From: Kineosporiaceae bacterium | GTDB taxonomy: Bacteria > Actinomycetota > Actinomycetes > Actinomycetales > Kineosporiaceae | DNA: 64,000 bases | Assembly (NCBI GenBank): GCA_016794595.1 | Contig: JAEUJN010000107.1 | Coordinates: forward strand, 59,957-123,956 | Direction of reading: 5' to 3' | Shown here: piece after piece, positions 1 through 8,570 of the stretch | Layout of the letters: each line of letters begins with the position of its first letter | Position numbering within the stretch: position 1 is the first letter of the stretch | The notes under the pieces: model-generated | Told to the model about the DNA's origin: nothing | The model's input: the letters and a program-made list of their open reading frames with translations, nothing else | Databases searched by the model: none | Position numbers and translations under genes: made by a program

Positions 1-683
1 TCGCCCGGCAGGGTGTGCCGGTACCAGTGCAGCGATCCGGCCCGCTGCAGGTAGAGCGAACCGTCCCCGACCGGAACGATCACATCGGTGCTCTTCCAGC
101 CGAGGCCGATCTGCTCACCCTGACGGTCCTCCCAGGTGGCCGACCCGGTGTGCCAGCCCGTGTGCTCGAACTCGACCAGCCGTCCGTTCGGGCGCACCAC
201 GTAGAACCTGCCCTCGACGCCCAGGCCGATGTTGACGATGCCCTTGATCGGTGTGAACCCGGTACCCACCACCCGACCACTCGCCGGGTCCCACGAACGA
301 TCACCGGCGTCCCAGCGGTACCAGCGCAGCTGCCCGCCCCAGGTGAGCCCGTAGAGCACCCCGTCACCACCGGCTCCCATCCAGGCGAAGTCGGACGTCG
401 TCCAGCTGCTGCCGACGCGCGCGCCACGGGTGAGGTTGCCGGTACCGCCGAGCACGTTCGGATCGCTCACCTCGTACAGATCCCCGGACGGCAATGCGAG
501 GAACCCGGTGGCTGCCCGGCAACTGACCGAGGGGGCTGCGAGCGGCCGGACGGCGGGTGCCGCCTGCACCGCAGGCACCCGCTGGGCGGCCTGGGCCGTC
601 GCCGGAGCCCCGAGGGGTCCGACGAGGGCGCCGGCCAGGGCGAGCGACAACAGGGGGGTACGCGCCAGGCGGCGGTGGAACAC
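1..683 (-). CDS. Secreted tachylectin-like beta-propeller protein (partial)
   Basis: The gene reads leftward from a GTG at 683 and runs off the window edge, so the C-terminus is missing. A GGAGG stands just upstream of the GTG. The N-terminus (FHRRLARTPLLSLALAGALVG) is a signal peptide ending in an Ala-rich cleavage region. The mature part has repeated blades of about 45-50 residues with WGGQLRWYR, PNGRLVEFEH and AGSLHWYRH strands, typical of tachylectin-2-type carbohydrate-binding propellers. It is a paralogue of the complete gene immediately upstream at 739-1830, so the pair is a tandem duplication. The probable role is extracellular sugar binding; no catalytic motif is visible. Confidence 0.8.
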   Translation of the reverse strand, partial: MFHRRLARTPLLSLALAGALVGPLGAPATAQAAQRVPAVQAAPAVRPLAAPSVSCRAATGFLALPSGDLYEVSDPNVLGGTGNLTRGARVGSSWTTSDFAWMGAGGDGVLYGLTWGGQLRWYRWDAGDRSWDPASGRVVGTGFTPIKGIVNIGLGVEGRFYVVRPNGRLVEFEHTGWHTGSATWEDRQGEQIGLGWKSTDVIVPVGDGSLYLQRAGSLHWYRHTLPG

Positions 684-738
684 GGGTCCTCCGAACGGGT
701 TACGGGTGCGTGGTGAGGGATCTCGGGTGGCGGCGGCC

Positions 739-1830
739 TCAGGTGGCCGTGCAGGCCAGCGGGTCGACGGTGATGCCGTAAGAGTCGGGCCGGGCGGTCA
801 TCTTCACCACGCCGGTACTGGCCGCCCACACCTTGGTGCCCCCGACGGGGTCTGCGTGCCGGTAGACCCGCACGGTGCCGCTGCCGCCCTCGGTGGCGTA
901 GAGCACGCCGCCACCGGCGGGCAGCACGTCGTAGAACTTCCAGCCGGAGCCGATGGTCTGTCGCGCCCGCCAGGTGACCGCGCCCAGGGCCGGATCGGTG
1001 TGCCGGTACCAGTACAGCGCCCCCTGGTACTGGCGGTAGAGCGTGCCGTCGCCGTTGGGGATCAGGATCTCGCTCGCGGTCCAGCCGGTGCCGATCTTCC
1101 AGCCGGAGGAGTTCGCCCAGGTCGCAGCGCCGGTGAGGCGCCCCGTGTGCCGGTAGATCACGAGTTCACCGGTGGAGCGCACGATGTAGAAGCGGCCGTC
1201 ACCGCCCAGGGAGATGTTGACCACCTTGGTCTTCGGGGTGAACCCACGACCGATCACCGTGCCCGACCCGGGACGCCAGGAGCTGGTGCCCGGGTTGTAG
1301 CGGTACCACTTGATCTCCCCGGCCCAGGTCAGGCCGTACACCACGCCGTCGCCCCCGGAGCCGATCCAGGCGAAGGTGGTGCCGGTCCAGCCGCTGCCGA
1401 CCTGACCCAGCTCGGTCATGGTGTTCGCCGCCCCCAGGGGAGCGCTGTCGGACAACCGGAACAGCGGCCCGCTGGTGAGTCGGCTGAACCCCTCGGCGGC
1501 CCGGCAGGTGACCGTGGGCAGCGCCGCGGCGCGCACCCCGGCGGACGCCGTCCGCACCCCGCCGGCGCTCGCCCACACCCCGGACGTCGCGACGGTTCCG
1601 GCGCCGAGGTGCCCGGCTGAGGAGCCCGTGGAGCCGCCGGCCGCCTCGGCCGCCGGCATCGCGGTCGCCGCCAGGGCCAGCGTGGTCAGGGCCAGCGTGG
1701 TCCGCGCCAGCGTGGTCCGCGCCAGCATGGTCCGCGCCAGCATGGTCCGAGCCAGCATGGTCCGAGCCGGCAGCCCGGATCCCCACGCCCTGCGTGCTGC
1801 CCGGCGTGGCCGGATCGCCCGATGCATCAT
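739..1830 (-). CDS. Secreted tachylectin-like beta-propeller protein
   Basis: The product has 363 residues. AGGAG precedes the ATG at 1830 with good spacing (a second ATG follows at 1827). After a basic N-terminus come six copies of a five-residue repeat (LARTM/LARTT/LALTT) that merge into the hydrophobic core of a signal peptide ending near AMPAAEA. The mature region carries five to six blades with motifs such as WAGEIKWYRY, STGELVIYRH, YQGALYWYRH and GTVRVYRH, characteristic of tachylectin-2 propellers that bind N-acetylated sugars. It lies 55 bp upstream of its partial paralogue on the same strand. The ATG codons inside the repeat could act as alternative starts and would give an ordinary-length signal peptide. 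Confidence 0.8.
   Translation of the reverse strand: MMHRAIRPRRAARRAWGSGLPARTMLARTMLARTMLARTTLARTTLALTTLALAATAMPAAEAAGGSTGSSAGHLGAGTVATSGVWASAGGVRTASAGVRAAALPTVTCRAAEGFSRLTSGPLFRLSDSAPLGAANTMTELGQVGSGWTGTTFAWIGSGGDGVVYGLTWAGEIKWYRYNPGTSSWRPGSGTVIGRGFTPKTKVVNISLGGDGRFYIVRSTGELVIYRHTGRLTGAATWANSSGWKIGTGWTASEILIPNGDGTLYRQYQGALYWYRHTDPALGAVTWRARQTIGSGWKFYDVLPAGGGVLYATEGGSGTVRVYRHADPVGGTKVWAASTGVVKMTARPDSYGITVDPLACTAT
1676..1765 (-). repeat. Six tandem 15-bp repeats inside a signal peptide
   Basis: Six in-frame 15-bp units (consensus GCCAGCRTGGTCCGC on the + strand) encode the repeated LARTM/LARTT in the N-terminal region of the tachylectin-like protein. Three units contain an ATG in the reading frame, so unit gain or loss changes the number of possible starts and the signal-peptide length without a frameshift. 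Confidence 0.9.
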
Positions 1831-1925
1831 GGCGCTGAGCTCCTCGCGTGTGACTCACAGTGGTGGATCAAATGCAGAGAGTACACAGCGACGTGCATCG
1901 CTCCACGGCAGCGCGCCGAGTGCGG

Positions 1926-2873
1926 TCAGCCGGGCCCGATGCGCGGTTCGCCCACCTCAGCCCACCACTGCCGGATCTGCTCCGCCGTCCACTGCGGGAC
2001 CTCGAGCATCGGCAGGTGCCCGACATCCCGGGCGACCACGAAGGCCCACTGCGGGTTCGCAGCCGCGAGCGCAGCAGCCGCCCCGAGCGGCACCAGCCGA
2101 TCACGATCGCCGTGGATCACCATCACCGGCACCCGGACGCCGGCCACCAGGGCGTGCATCTTCTGCCGGCGCCCGATCACCCGCAGCACCGAGCGCGCGG
2201 CCACCTCGAACTCACGCTCGATGCCGCGCAGCCCCACCCGTTCCCGGGCCATCCGCACGTGCGCCTGCGCGACCGACGGCTCGATCCGCCCGGCATCGGC
2301 GCAGCACAGGCCGAGCATGTCCCGCACGGTCTGCTCCGGCGTCCGCACCCGCCGCCGGCCGGCCACCACCGCCCGGCCCAGCCCGGGCACGAAGTAGGCG
2401 GCGAACAGCGCCGAGGCCAGTGGGTCCGGACGGTGCCGGACCCGCGGGAAGGCGGCCGGGTCGATCAGCACCGCGCCGGCAACCAGGTCGGGACGCTCGG
2501 CCGCCGCCAGCAGACTGATCAGCCCACCCATGGAGTTGCCCACCCAGATCGCCGGGCGATCCGAGAACCGGGCCACGAAGCGGGCCACGAGCTCCTCGTT
2601 CGACCGGAGGTCAGTGCCCCGGCCCCCCGCCCGGGTCCGCCCGAAGCCGGCCAGGTCCGGTGCCACCACCCGGTACCGGTCGGCCAGCAAGGGCCCGAGC
2701 GCGACCCAGTTCGCCGCCGACCCGCCCAGACCGTGCACGCACACCACCAGTGGTGCGTCGTCCGAGGCCGGCCCGCCGAAGTCGAGGTAGTGCACCGGCC
2801 CGTCGAGATCGACCCAACCGGAGGTCGCCACCGCCGGCTCGACCAGGGGCAGGGTGGCGTCCACGATGTCCAT
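1926..2873 (-). CDS. Alpha/beta-fold hydrolase
   Basis: A 315-residue single-domain alpha/beta hydrolase. It has the oxyanion-hole HGLGG near residue 47, the nucleophile elbow GNSMGG with Ser114, an acid Asp in HGDRDRLVP near 255 and the catalytic His in DVGHLPM near 285. No signal peptide is present, so it should be cytoplasmic. The substrate cannot be inferred; esterases, epoxide hydrolases and haloperoxidase-like enzymes share this layout. It is divergent from the patatin-like gene that starts at 2990. Confidence 0.88.
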   Translation of the reverse strand: MDIVDATLPLVEPAVATSGWVDLDGPVHYLDFGGPASDDAPLVVCVHGLGGSAANWVALGPLLADRYRVVAPDLAGFGRTRAGGRGTDLRSNEELVARFVARFSDRPAIWVGNSMGGLISLLAAAERPDLVAGAVLIDPAAFPRVRHRPDPLASALFAAYFVPGLGRAVVAGRRRVRTPEQTVRDMLGLCCADAGRIEPSVAQAHVRMARERVGLRGIEREFEVAARSVLRVIGRRQKMHALVAGVRVPVMVIHGDRDRLVPLGAAAALAAANPQWAFVVARDVGHLPMLEVPQWTAEQIRQWWAEVGEPRIGPG

Positions 2874-2989
2874 CCCGGCCAGGCTCGGTCCCGAGTCCTG
2901 CGGGTGTCAACCCACCCGGACGTGCCCGGCCGAACCGGCGGGGCTGGCACAATCCAGGCGGGCCGACGGCTCGAGGGGAGGGCGCGGAC

Positions 2990-5422
2990 ATGACCGAGAT
3001 CGGCGCCCGGCTGCCCGTTCACGCCGAGGACCTGCCCGCCGATCGGCCGGCTCGTGCCCGGGCCGGCGCGTCGGCCGCCGAGGTCGAGAACCCCTGGCGG
3101 ATCCTGCTGCGCCTGCAGGATCGCCACCGCTACCTGCGGGTACTCGAACCGCGCCCGCCGCTGATGCTCGACCTGGACGCGCCGATGCCGCGCGCCGAGC
3201 ACCACGTGCTGCGCTCCCCGGCCGCGATGACCCGCACGGCGACCAACTTCCCTGCAGCGCAGGACGTCCGGGACTACCTCGCGCACTCGGCCGATGTCAC
3301 CGTTCGTGGGGGCATCGCCTCGGCGGTCACCCACCCGCTGGCGCTGTGCGCCCTCGCCGAGCACTACGTGCTGCGCCGGATCGGCGGATCCTCGGCCGGA
3401 GCCGCTGTGGCCGCAGCTGCCGCAGCTGCCGAGCTGGGCCGCACCACCCCACCGGACGACGGGCCGACGGGCCCGCGCGCCGTCCAGCCGTCTCACTCCG
3501 TCCAGCCCGGTTTCGCCGGGCTGGCCGAACTCGTCGGCTGGCTCGCCGGGCAGGACGTCGCCGGCGCCGCCCTCGCCGACGGCGCCCAGGACGAGGACTG
3601 GCCGGAGCAGTGGCGGCTCGCCCGCATGCTGCAACCCGCCCCCGGCACCCGCGCGGCCTTCCGGGTGCTGATCGCCCTGCTGCGCCGGCCCGCGAGCGAA
3701 CGGCTGCGGGACCGGGTGCTGCCCCCAGCCGCCGCGCTGGTCGCCACCCTCGGTCGCGCGGCCCGTGCGGTGGTGACGTTGGTCTGGGTCGGTGCCGTGC
3801 TCGGCTGGGTGGGCACCACGGCGGCCATGGTCCGCGCCGGCACCCTGCCCGGGGCGCTGACCGCGCTGATCTCGATCAGCCTCGCGGGTACGGTCGTCCT
3901 GGCCGCCCTGGCCGCCACGGCCATCGCGGTCGCCGTCTCGGTCCGCTCCCTGCTCGCCCACCACCCCGAGGTCGAGCACTTCGGCCTGGTCCCCGGCGTC
4001 CGGCTGCCGGACATGGACGCCGGCGGCGGCCACGGGCTCGCCGATCGACTGGCCGGGGTACCCACCGGCGACGACGTGCCCGCCCTGGTCGACTGGCTGA
4101 CCGACCGGATCGATGACCTGGCGGCAATCCCCCACGCGCGCAACGGTTCCGATGACGAGACTCGCCCGACACTGACCTTCGGTGAGCTGTGGTTGGGCAG
4201 ACTCGGCCCGTTCACCCCCTCGGAGGTCGACCAGCTGCGGCGGGCCGCCGCGGACCCCCAGCTGCGTTGTGTCGACCTCGCCCTGGTGACCACCAACCTG
4301 TCTCAGGGCCGCCCCTACACCTTGCCGTTCCTGGACGCCGAGCGGGCCGACCGCGAAGGGGCGAGCCGGTTCCTGTTCTGCCGCAGCTGTTCTGCCTCCG
4401 TGCTGCCGGTGCGCGTGGTCTCCCAGCTGATCCTCGCCTCGCCGGCCCAGGCGCGGGAGTCCACCTGCCCCCGGCACGAGGGCGAGATCCTGCACGAGGT
4501 GCCCGACCCCTGGGACTTCCCGGTGGCCGCCGCCGTGCGGATGAGCCTGTCCACCCCTGGCCTGCTGCGCGCCGTCCCGCTCTACACCCTCGACGTGGAA
4601 TCGCCTGGCCCTCTTCAGGATCCGTACGGTCGGGTGGTCGGACCACCACCGGCACCGCCCGCGGTGTTCGTACCCCGCGTGCAGTGGTTCAGCGACGGCT
4701 CGCTCACCGCGGACCAGCCGGTGCACAGCTTCGACACCCACCTGCCACGCTGGCCGACCTTCACCCTCACCCTCGACTCCCTGCCCACCACCCCGAGCCA
4801 GGACGGCCAGGCCGAGTGGGTGCGCGTCCCCGAGCAGGACGCCACCCCTCGAGCCCGCTCATGGCGCCGCCTGACCACTCTCGACGCCTTCGCGGCGGTC
4901 CTCACCCAGACGGCCGCGGCCTGGCAGGACCGCATGCAGGCCGACCTGCCCGGCGCCAGGGGGCGGATCGCGATCGTCCACCGCGGTCCCGGCGAGAGCG
5001 CGCCGCTGTTCCTGCCACAGCGCGGCATCCTGGCCCTGGCGGTACGCGGCTTCCACGCCGGAGACCTTCTGCGAGAACGGTTCACCGGTCCGGACGGCGA
5101 GCTCACCAGCCAGACCCAGACCGACCGGCATCGCTGGATCCGGCTGCGGATGGCCCTGCGCGCCTATCGCGAACTGAGCCTGGACATCAGCGCCCGGCTG
5201 CCGCTCTACAGCGACCTGGCGGCCTCCTACCGGGTGCCCTCGGCCCTCACCGGGTGGTTCACGCCACCGATCGCCGCGGGCTCGATCGACCCGGCCTGGC
5301 CGGACGCCGCCGCCGCGGTCACCCACCTGCGGGCGCTGTCCGCCGGTGGCGTGCTCGACTGGGACACCGATTACGGTGCCCCGCCGGAGGATCCCGACCT
5401 GCCCTCAGGGCCTCTGCGCTGA
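2990..5422 (+). CDS. Patatin-like phospholipase domain protein with membrane segments
   Basis: The ATG at 2990 follows a strong GGGGAGGG and gives 810 residues. The open frame extends upstream but without a better start. The N-terminal part has VRGGIAS as a possible oxyanion loop and the GxSxG elbow GGSSAGA (Ser135). Near residue 568, FSDGSLTADQPVHSFD resembles the DGG-x-x-N-x-P-(I/V)-H-x-FD block of the bacterial patatin family, supplying the dyad Asp. The third position of DGG is Ser here. Between these blocks lies an insertion with two or three hydrophobic segments (about residues 262-320), so the protein is probably membrane-bound. It likely acts on acyl lipids. The last 104 bp overlap the convergent flavoprotein gene. 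Confidence 0.75.
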   Translation: MTEIGARLPVHAEDLPADRPARARAGASAAEVENPWRILLRLQDRHRYLRVLEPRPPLMLDLDAPMPRAEHHVLRSPAAMTRTATNFPAAQDVRDYLAHSADVTVRGGIASAVTHPLALCALAEHYVLRRIGGSSAGAAVAAAAAAAELGRTTPPDDGPTGPRAVQPSHSVQPGFAGLAELVGWLAGQDVAGAALADGAQDEDWPEQWRLARMLQPAPGTRAAFRVLIALLRRPASERLRDRVLPPAAALVATLGRAARAVVTLVWVGAVLGWVGTTAAMVRAGTLPGALTALISISLAGTVVLAALAATAIAVAVSVRSLLAHHPEVEHFGLVPGVRLPDMDAGGGHGLADRLAGVPTGDDVPALVDWLTDRIDDLAAIPHARNGSDDETRPTLTFGELWLGRLGPFTPSEVDQLRRAAADPQLRCVDLALVTTNLSQGRPYTLPFLDAERADREGASRFLFCRSCSASVLPVRVVSQLILASPAQARESTCPRHEGEILHEVPDPWDFPVAAAVRMSLSTPGLLRAVPLYTLDVESPGPLQDPYGRVVGPPPAPPAVFVPRVQWFSDGSLTADQPVHSFDTHLPRWPTFTLTLDSLPTTPSQDGQAEWVRVPEQDATPRARSWRRLTTLDAFAAVLTQTAAAWQDRMQADLPGARGRIAIVHRGPGESAPLFLPQRGILALAVRGFHAGDLLRERFTGPDGELTSQTQTDRHRWIRLRMALRAYRELSLDISARLPLYSDLAASYRVPSALTGWFTPPIAAGSIDPAWPDAAAAVTHLRALSAGGVLDWDTDYGAPPEDPDLPSGPLR

Positions 5423-6989
5423 CCCTCCCGAGCCGTTCGCACCCTCCGGCCAGCGCGCGGGCGACCCCGGCCTGCACCGATGCCGCCCAGGTGCGGTCCG
5501 GGGCCTCGAGGTCGAGCAGCGAGGCCGCCGGGATCCCGGCATTGACCGCCAGCACCAACTGGCTCACGGCCTCACCGGCACCCGGGCCGACCAGCACGGC
5601 TCCGGTGACCACCCGGCCGCTCCCGCCGCCGAGGGCCCCCAGCGCGCCGAACAACCCCCGCCCGCCATTGGTGCCGACGACCACCCGTACCGACGACCCC
5701 GGGTGCGGTCCCGGCGACTCGGCCATCACCTCACCCTGGTGCGGCTCGGCATGGCCGAGCACCGCCACCTCCGGATCCGTGCGGGTGACCAGGGCCGGCC
5801 ACGGCGAGGCCCAGCGCATCCCGGAGCGCCGCCCGACCACCGTGGCGGCCACCACCCGGGCCATCGGTCCGGGTGCGGCGCCGTAGGTGCTCAGCCCGGT
5901 CACCTCGCCGCAGGCCATCACCCCGGACGCCGTCCGCAACCGCTCGTCGACCTCGATCATGCCCCGGGGGCCGACCACCACCCCACCGGCGGTCAGGTCC
6001 AGCCCGGTGGTCCGTGGACGGCGTCCGGTGGCCAGCACGAGCGCCTCGGCCGCCACGTCACCGCCACCGTCGGTGCCCACCCAGGCCCCGTCGTCCAGGG
6101 TCGGGGCGACCTTGGCCAGGGGAGCGCCGCAGATCATGCGCACGCCATCGGCAGCCAGCGACCGGATCACCGGTTCGGCGGCCGCCTCGGGCAGGTGCGG
6201 CAACGGGCGTTCGGCACTGTCGACCAGGGTGACGGTGATCCCCAGCCGGGCCAGTCCCTGGGCCACCTCGCAGCCGTGTGAGCCGGCGCCCACGATCACC
6301 GCCGAGGACGGCAGGGCGGGCAGTTCGAACAGGTCGGCCGCGGTGTACCAGGTCGTCTCCAGGATGCCGGGCACGTCGGGCACCAGCGGCGCCGAACCGG
6401 TCGCCACCACGATCCGCTGGGGCGAGAGCACGTGCGACTCGGCCGCCGGACCCGGGGTCTCCAGCGCGAGCCGGCCCCGGGAGAGCAGGGAGACGTGGCC
6501 GGTGGCGATCCCCACCCCGCACGCTGCCAGTGCGCCGAGACCGAACGAGCCGTCCAACTGGACTCGCAGGTCACCGAGCTCGTCCTGAGCGCTGGGGCGA
6601 TCGAGCCCCCGGGCCGCCCAGCCGCGCAGCAGGGGACCGGCCCAGTGGGCCGGGATGGGCACCGTGACCTCCTCGGTGGCCAGCAGGGCCTCGTGCGTGC
6701 GGGACGGCGTGTGCGCGAGCACGAGCACCCGGCCCGGCCGCTCGCCGTCCAGGCGGTTGGAGATCTCGCGAGCCACGGCGACCGCATCCGGCCCCGGGTA
6801 GGGCCCCGAAGCGATGACGACCACCTCGGCCGCGGCCAGCCGGCGTTCGGTCAACCGATGGATCGCCGGGATCGGCGCGCGGCCGGTCCCCACTGGTTCG
6901 GGGGAACGGCGGACGGCGCGGACCAGGCCCGAACCCGCGCCACCGGTTCTGGGCGCGGGCACGCCACTGCGCACCGAGGGCTGGGTCAT
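5319..6989 (-). CDS. Pyridine nucleotide-disulfide oxidoreductase-like flavoprotein
   Basis: A 556-residue protein of the mercuric/dihydrolipoyl reductase-like class. The central NAD(P)-binding site is intact (VIVGAGSHGCEVAQGL with VTLVD), and ATGSAP plus VLATGRRP are family ATG motifs. The usual N-terminal FAD dinucleotide site (GxGxxG) is replaced by VVVIASGPYPGPDA, and no redox-active CxxxxC follows, so disulfide chemistry is unlikely. The C-terminal 35 residues are Arg/Pro-rich and lie in the 104-bp overlap with the patatin-like gene; they look like read-through past an ancestral stop. Function is uncertain: an NAD(P)H-dependent reductase without a disulfide, or a degenerate paralogue. 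Confidence 0.75.
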   Translation of the reverse strand: MTQPSVRSGVPAPRTGGAGSGLVRAVRRSPEPVGTGRAPIPAIHRLTERRLAAAEVVVIASGPYPGPDAVAVAREISNRLDGERPGRVLVLAHTPSRTHEALLATEEVTVPIPAHWAGPLLRGWAARGLDRPSAQDELGDLRVQLDGSFGLGALAACGVGIATGHVSLLSRGRLALETPGPAAESHVLSPQRIVVATGSAPLVPDVPGILETTWYTAADLFELPALPSSAVIVGAGSHGCEVAQGLARLGITVTLVDSAERPLPHLPEAAAEPVIRSLAADGVRMICGAPLAKVAPTLDDGAWVGTDGGGDVAAEALVLATGRRPRTTGLDLTAGGVVVGPRGMIEVDERLRTASGVMACGEVTGLSTYGAAPGPMARVVAATVVGRRSGMRWASPWPALVTRTDPEVAVLGHAEPHQGEVMAESPGPHPGSSVRVVVGTNGGRGLFGALGALGGGSGRVVTGAVLVGPGAGEAVSQLVLAVNAGIPAASLLDLEAPDRTWAASVQAGVARALAGGCERLGRVSAEALRAGRDPPAGHRNRCPSRARHRRTAPAGG

Positions 6990-7124
6990 GCTCCCCTATC
7001 GGATGGCCGCCGGGCCTGCTTGACCCCGCTCCGGCAGGCGGCCGCCGGTCTCGCCCTCACCCGGCGAGGTCATTGTCGGCGACCATGGGTCAAGTCGGGG
7101 CGCACTCGTGCCGATCACGGGGGC

Positions 7125-7913
7125 ATGCGCGTCGGCCGGTACTGGGCGCTGCATCACCCTGCCCTGTTCGTCGGCGCAGTGGCCGCCACGAGCGTCGTGG
7201 CCTCGATGCTGCTGACCAGCGTGGCGGTGGCAGTCAGTGGCACGGCCGACGCCACCATGTGGTGGGTCTCGTTGCTGATCGCCCTCGTCGTCCCGACGAG
7301 CGTGTCGGTCCCGATCTCGAAACTCATCCTCGGCCTCGTGAAGGAGGCCGAGGATGCCCGGCGCGAGGCCCGCTGGCTGGCCGATGTCGACCCGCTGACC
7401 GGTGCGATGACCAGGCGCCGGTTCATCGAACTCGCCGAGCCCGCACTGGTCCCGCCGTCCCGGGACCCCCATGGCGCCCCGACCGGTTGCAGCGTCCTGC
7501 TGATCGACATCGACGAGTTCAAGGCCGTCAACGACACCCATGGCCATCTCGCCGGCGACCTGGTGCTGAGCGTGATCGCCGCGCACTGCTCCTCCGTGCT
7601 GGGGCCGCACGAGGCACTCTGCCGGTGGGGCGGGGAGGAGTTCGTGCTCCTGCTCCGGGGCGACGGGCACCGGGCGCGCATCGTGGCCGAAGAGTTGCGG
7701 GGGCAGATCGCCGGGCTGCACGAGAGCCGGGCCGAGCTGCCGTGCGCGATCTCGATCAGCGTGGGCGTCGCCTCCGGGCACTGGCCTCTGGATGCAGCGA
7801 TCGCCGCCGCGGACGCCGCCCTGTACCGGGCCAAACGGGGTGGCAGGAATCGGGTGGTCAGTGCCGAGGACCGACCCGATGCCGCACTGTGCGCGGTCGA
7901 GGGATCTGCCTGA
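7125..7913 (+). CDS. Membrane diguanylate cyclase (GGDEF domain)
   Basis: The chosen ATG at 7125 gives 262 residues beginning MRVGRYWALHH. Two hydrophobic segments (about residues 12-35 and 45-65) are followed by a short linker and a GGDEF domain. DPLTGAMTRRRF opens the domain, DIDEFKAVND holds the metal-binding Asp and RWGGEEF is the active-site loop near residue 166, so it should make cyclic di-GMP from two GTP. The product-inhibition RxxD site expected just before GGEEF is not seen (GPHEALCRW). There is no obvious sensory domain beyond the membrane hairpin. No clear Shine-Dalgarno is present. Confidence 0.88.
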   Translation: MRVGRYWALHHPALFVGAVAATSVVASMLLTSVAVAVSGTADATMWWVSLLIALVVPTSVSVPISKLILGLVKEAEDARREARWLADVDPLTGAMTRRRFIELAEPALVPPSRDPHGAPTGCSVLLIDIDEFKAVNDTHGHLAGDLVLSVIAAHCSSVLGPHEALCRWGGEEFVLLLRGDGHRARIVAEELRGQIAGLHESRAELPCAISISVGVASGHWPLDAAIAAADAALYRAKRGGRNRVVSAEDRPDAALCAVEGSA

Positions 7914-7947
7914 TCCCGCAGAGCCTGCGGATCCGGCGGGCGACACC

Positions 7948-8523
7948 TCAGAACAGTTGCTCGCGCTCGAGATCGAGCAGGAACCGCTTGCGCGCCAACC
8001 CCCCGCCGTAGCCGGTGAGGGATCCGTCCGCACCGATCACCCGGTGACAGGGCACGATGATCGAGATCGGGTTGGCGCCGTTGGCCAGGCCGACCGCCCG
8101 GGAGGCAGCGGGCCCCAGCCCGAGCCGGCGCGCGATGTCGCCGTAACCGGCCGTGCCGCCGTAGGGGATCTCCAACAGGGCAGCCCACACCCGGTGCTGG
8201 AACGGGGTTCCGGCGGCCGCCAGGGGCAGCTCGAACGCCGTGCGCTCGCGGGCGAAGTACTGGGTGAGCTGGTCAGCCAGCTCACCCAGCAGGGCGTCGT
8301 CATCGTCCCGCCGTCCCAGACGTCCGGCATCCACCCGGGAATCCGCCCCTCCGCGGTGATCCCGGAAGTACACCCCCCTGACGCCCCCGTCAGCGGCGCT
8401 CAGCAGCAACTCCCCGACCGGGGTCTGCAGGGGACGCCACACGCTCACCCGGCCATCTCTACCACTGCCGGTCCCTCCCCCGCCCACCCAGCCTCCGCCG
8501 GGCTGCTCGAGCAGAACAGCCAC
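7948..8523 (-). CDS. ogt: Methylated-DNA--[protein]-cysteine S-methyltransferase
   Basis: A 191-residue suicide DNA-repair protein that removes alkyl groups from O6-guanine onto its own cysteine. The active site VPCHRVIG is intact, preceded by the recognition helix region (GDIARRLG, AVGLANGANP) and followed by GYGGGLARKRFLL. The Gly-rich first 25 residues are poorly conserved in the family; a GTG near MSVWRPLQTPVG could be the true start. The gene is convergent with the diguanylate cyclase (34 bp apart). A second, more divergent family member lies at 53989-54594. Confidence 0.92.
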   Translation of the reverse strand: MAVLLEQPGGGWVGGGGTGSGRDGRVSVWRPLQTPVGELLLSAADGGVRGVYFRDHRGGADSRVDAGRLGRRDDDDALLGELADQLTQYFARERTAFELPLAAAGTPFQHRVWAALLEIPYGGTAGYGDIARRLGLGPAASRAVGLANGANPISIIVPCHRVIGADGSLTGYGGGLARKRFLLDLEREQLF

Positions 8524-8570
8524 GGGACGGCGTGGTGCGCCGACCGGGGCGGCACGTCAGGCTCGGGCCC

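Noticed and set aside
15..716. Rightward 233-codon frame at the left end
   Set aside because: The minus strand encodes a signal peptide and tachylectin blades over the same bases.
2519..4741. 740-codon minus-strand frame
   Set aside because: It covers the patatin-like gene and part of the hydrolase gene; its C-terminal portion merely mirrors the hydrolase in another frame.
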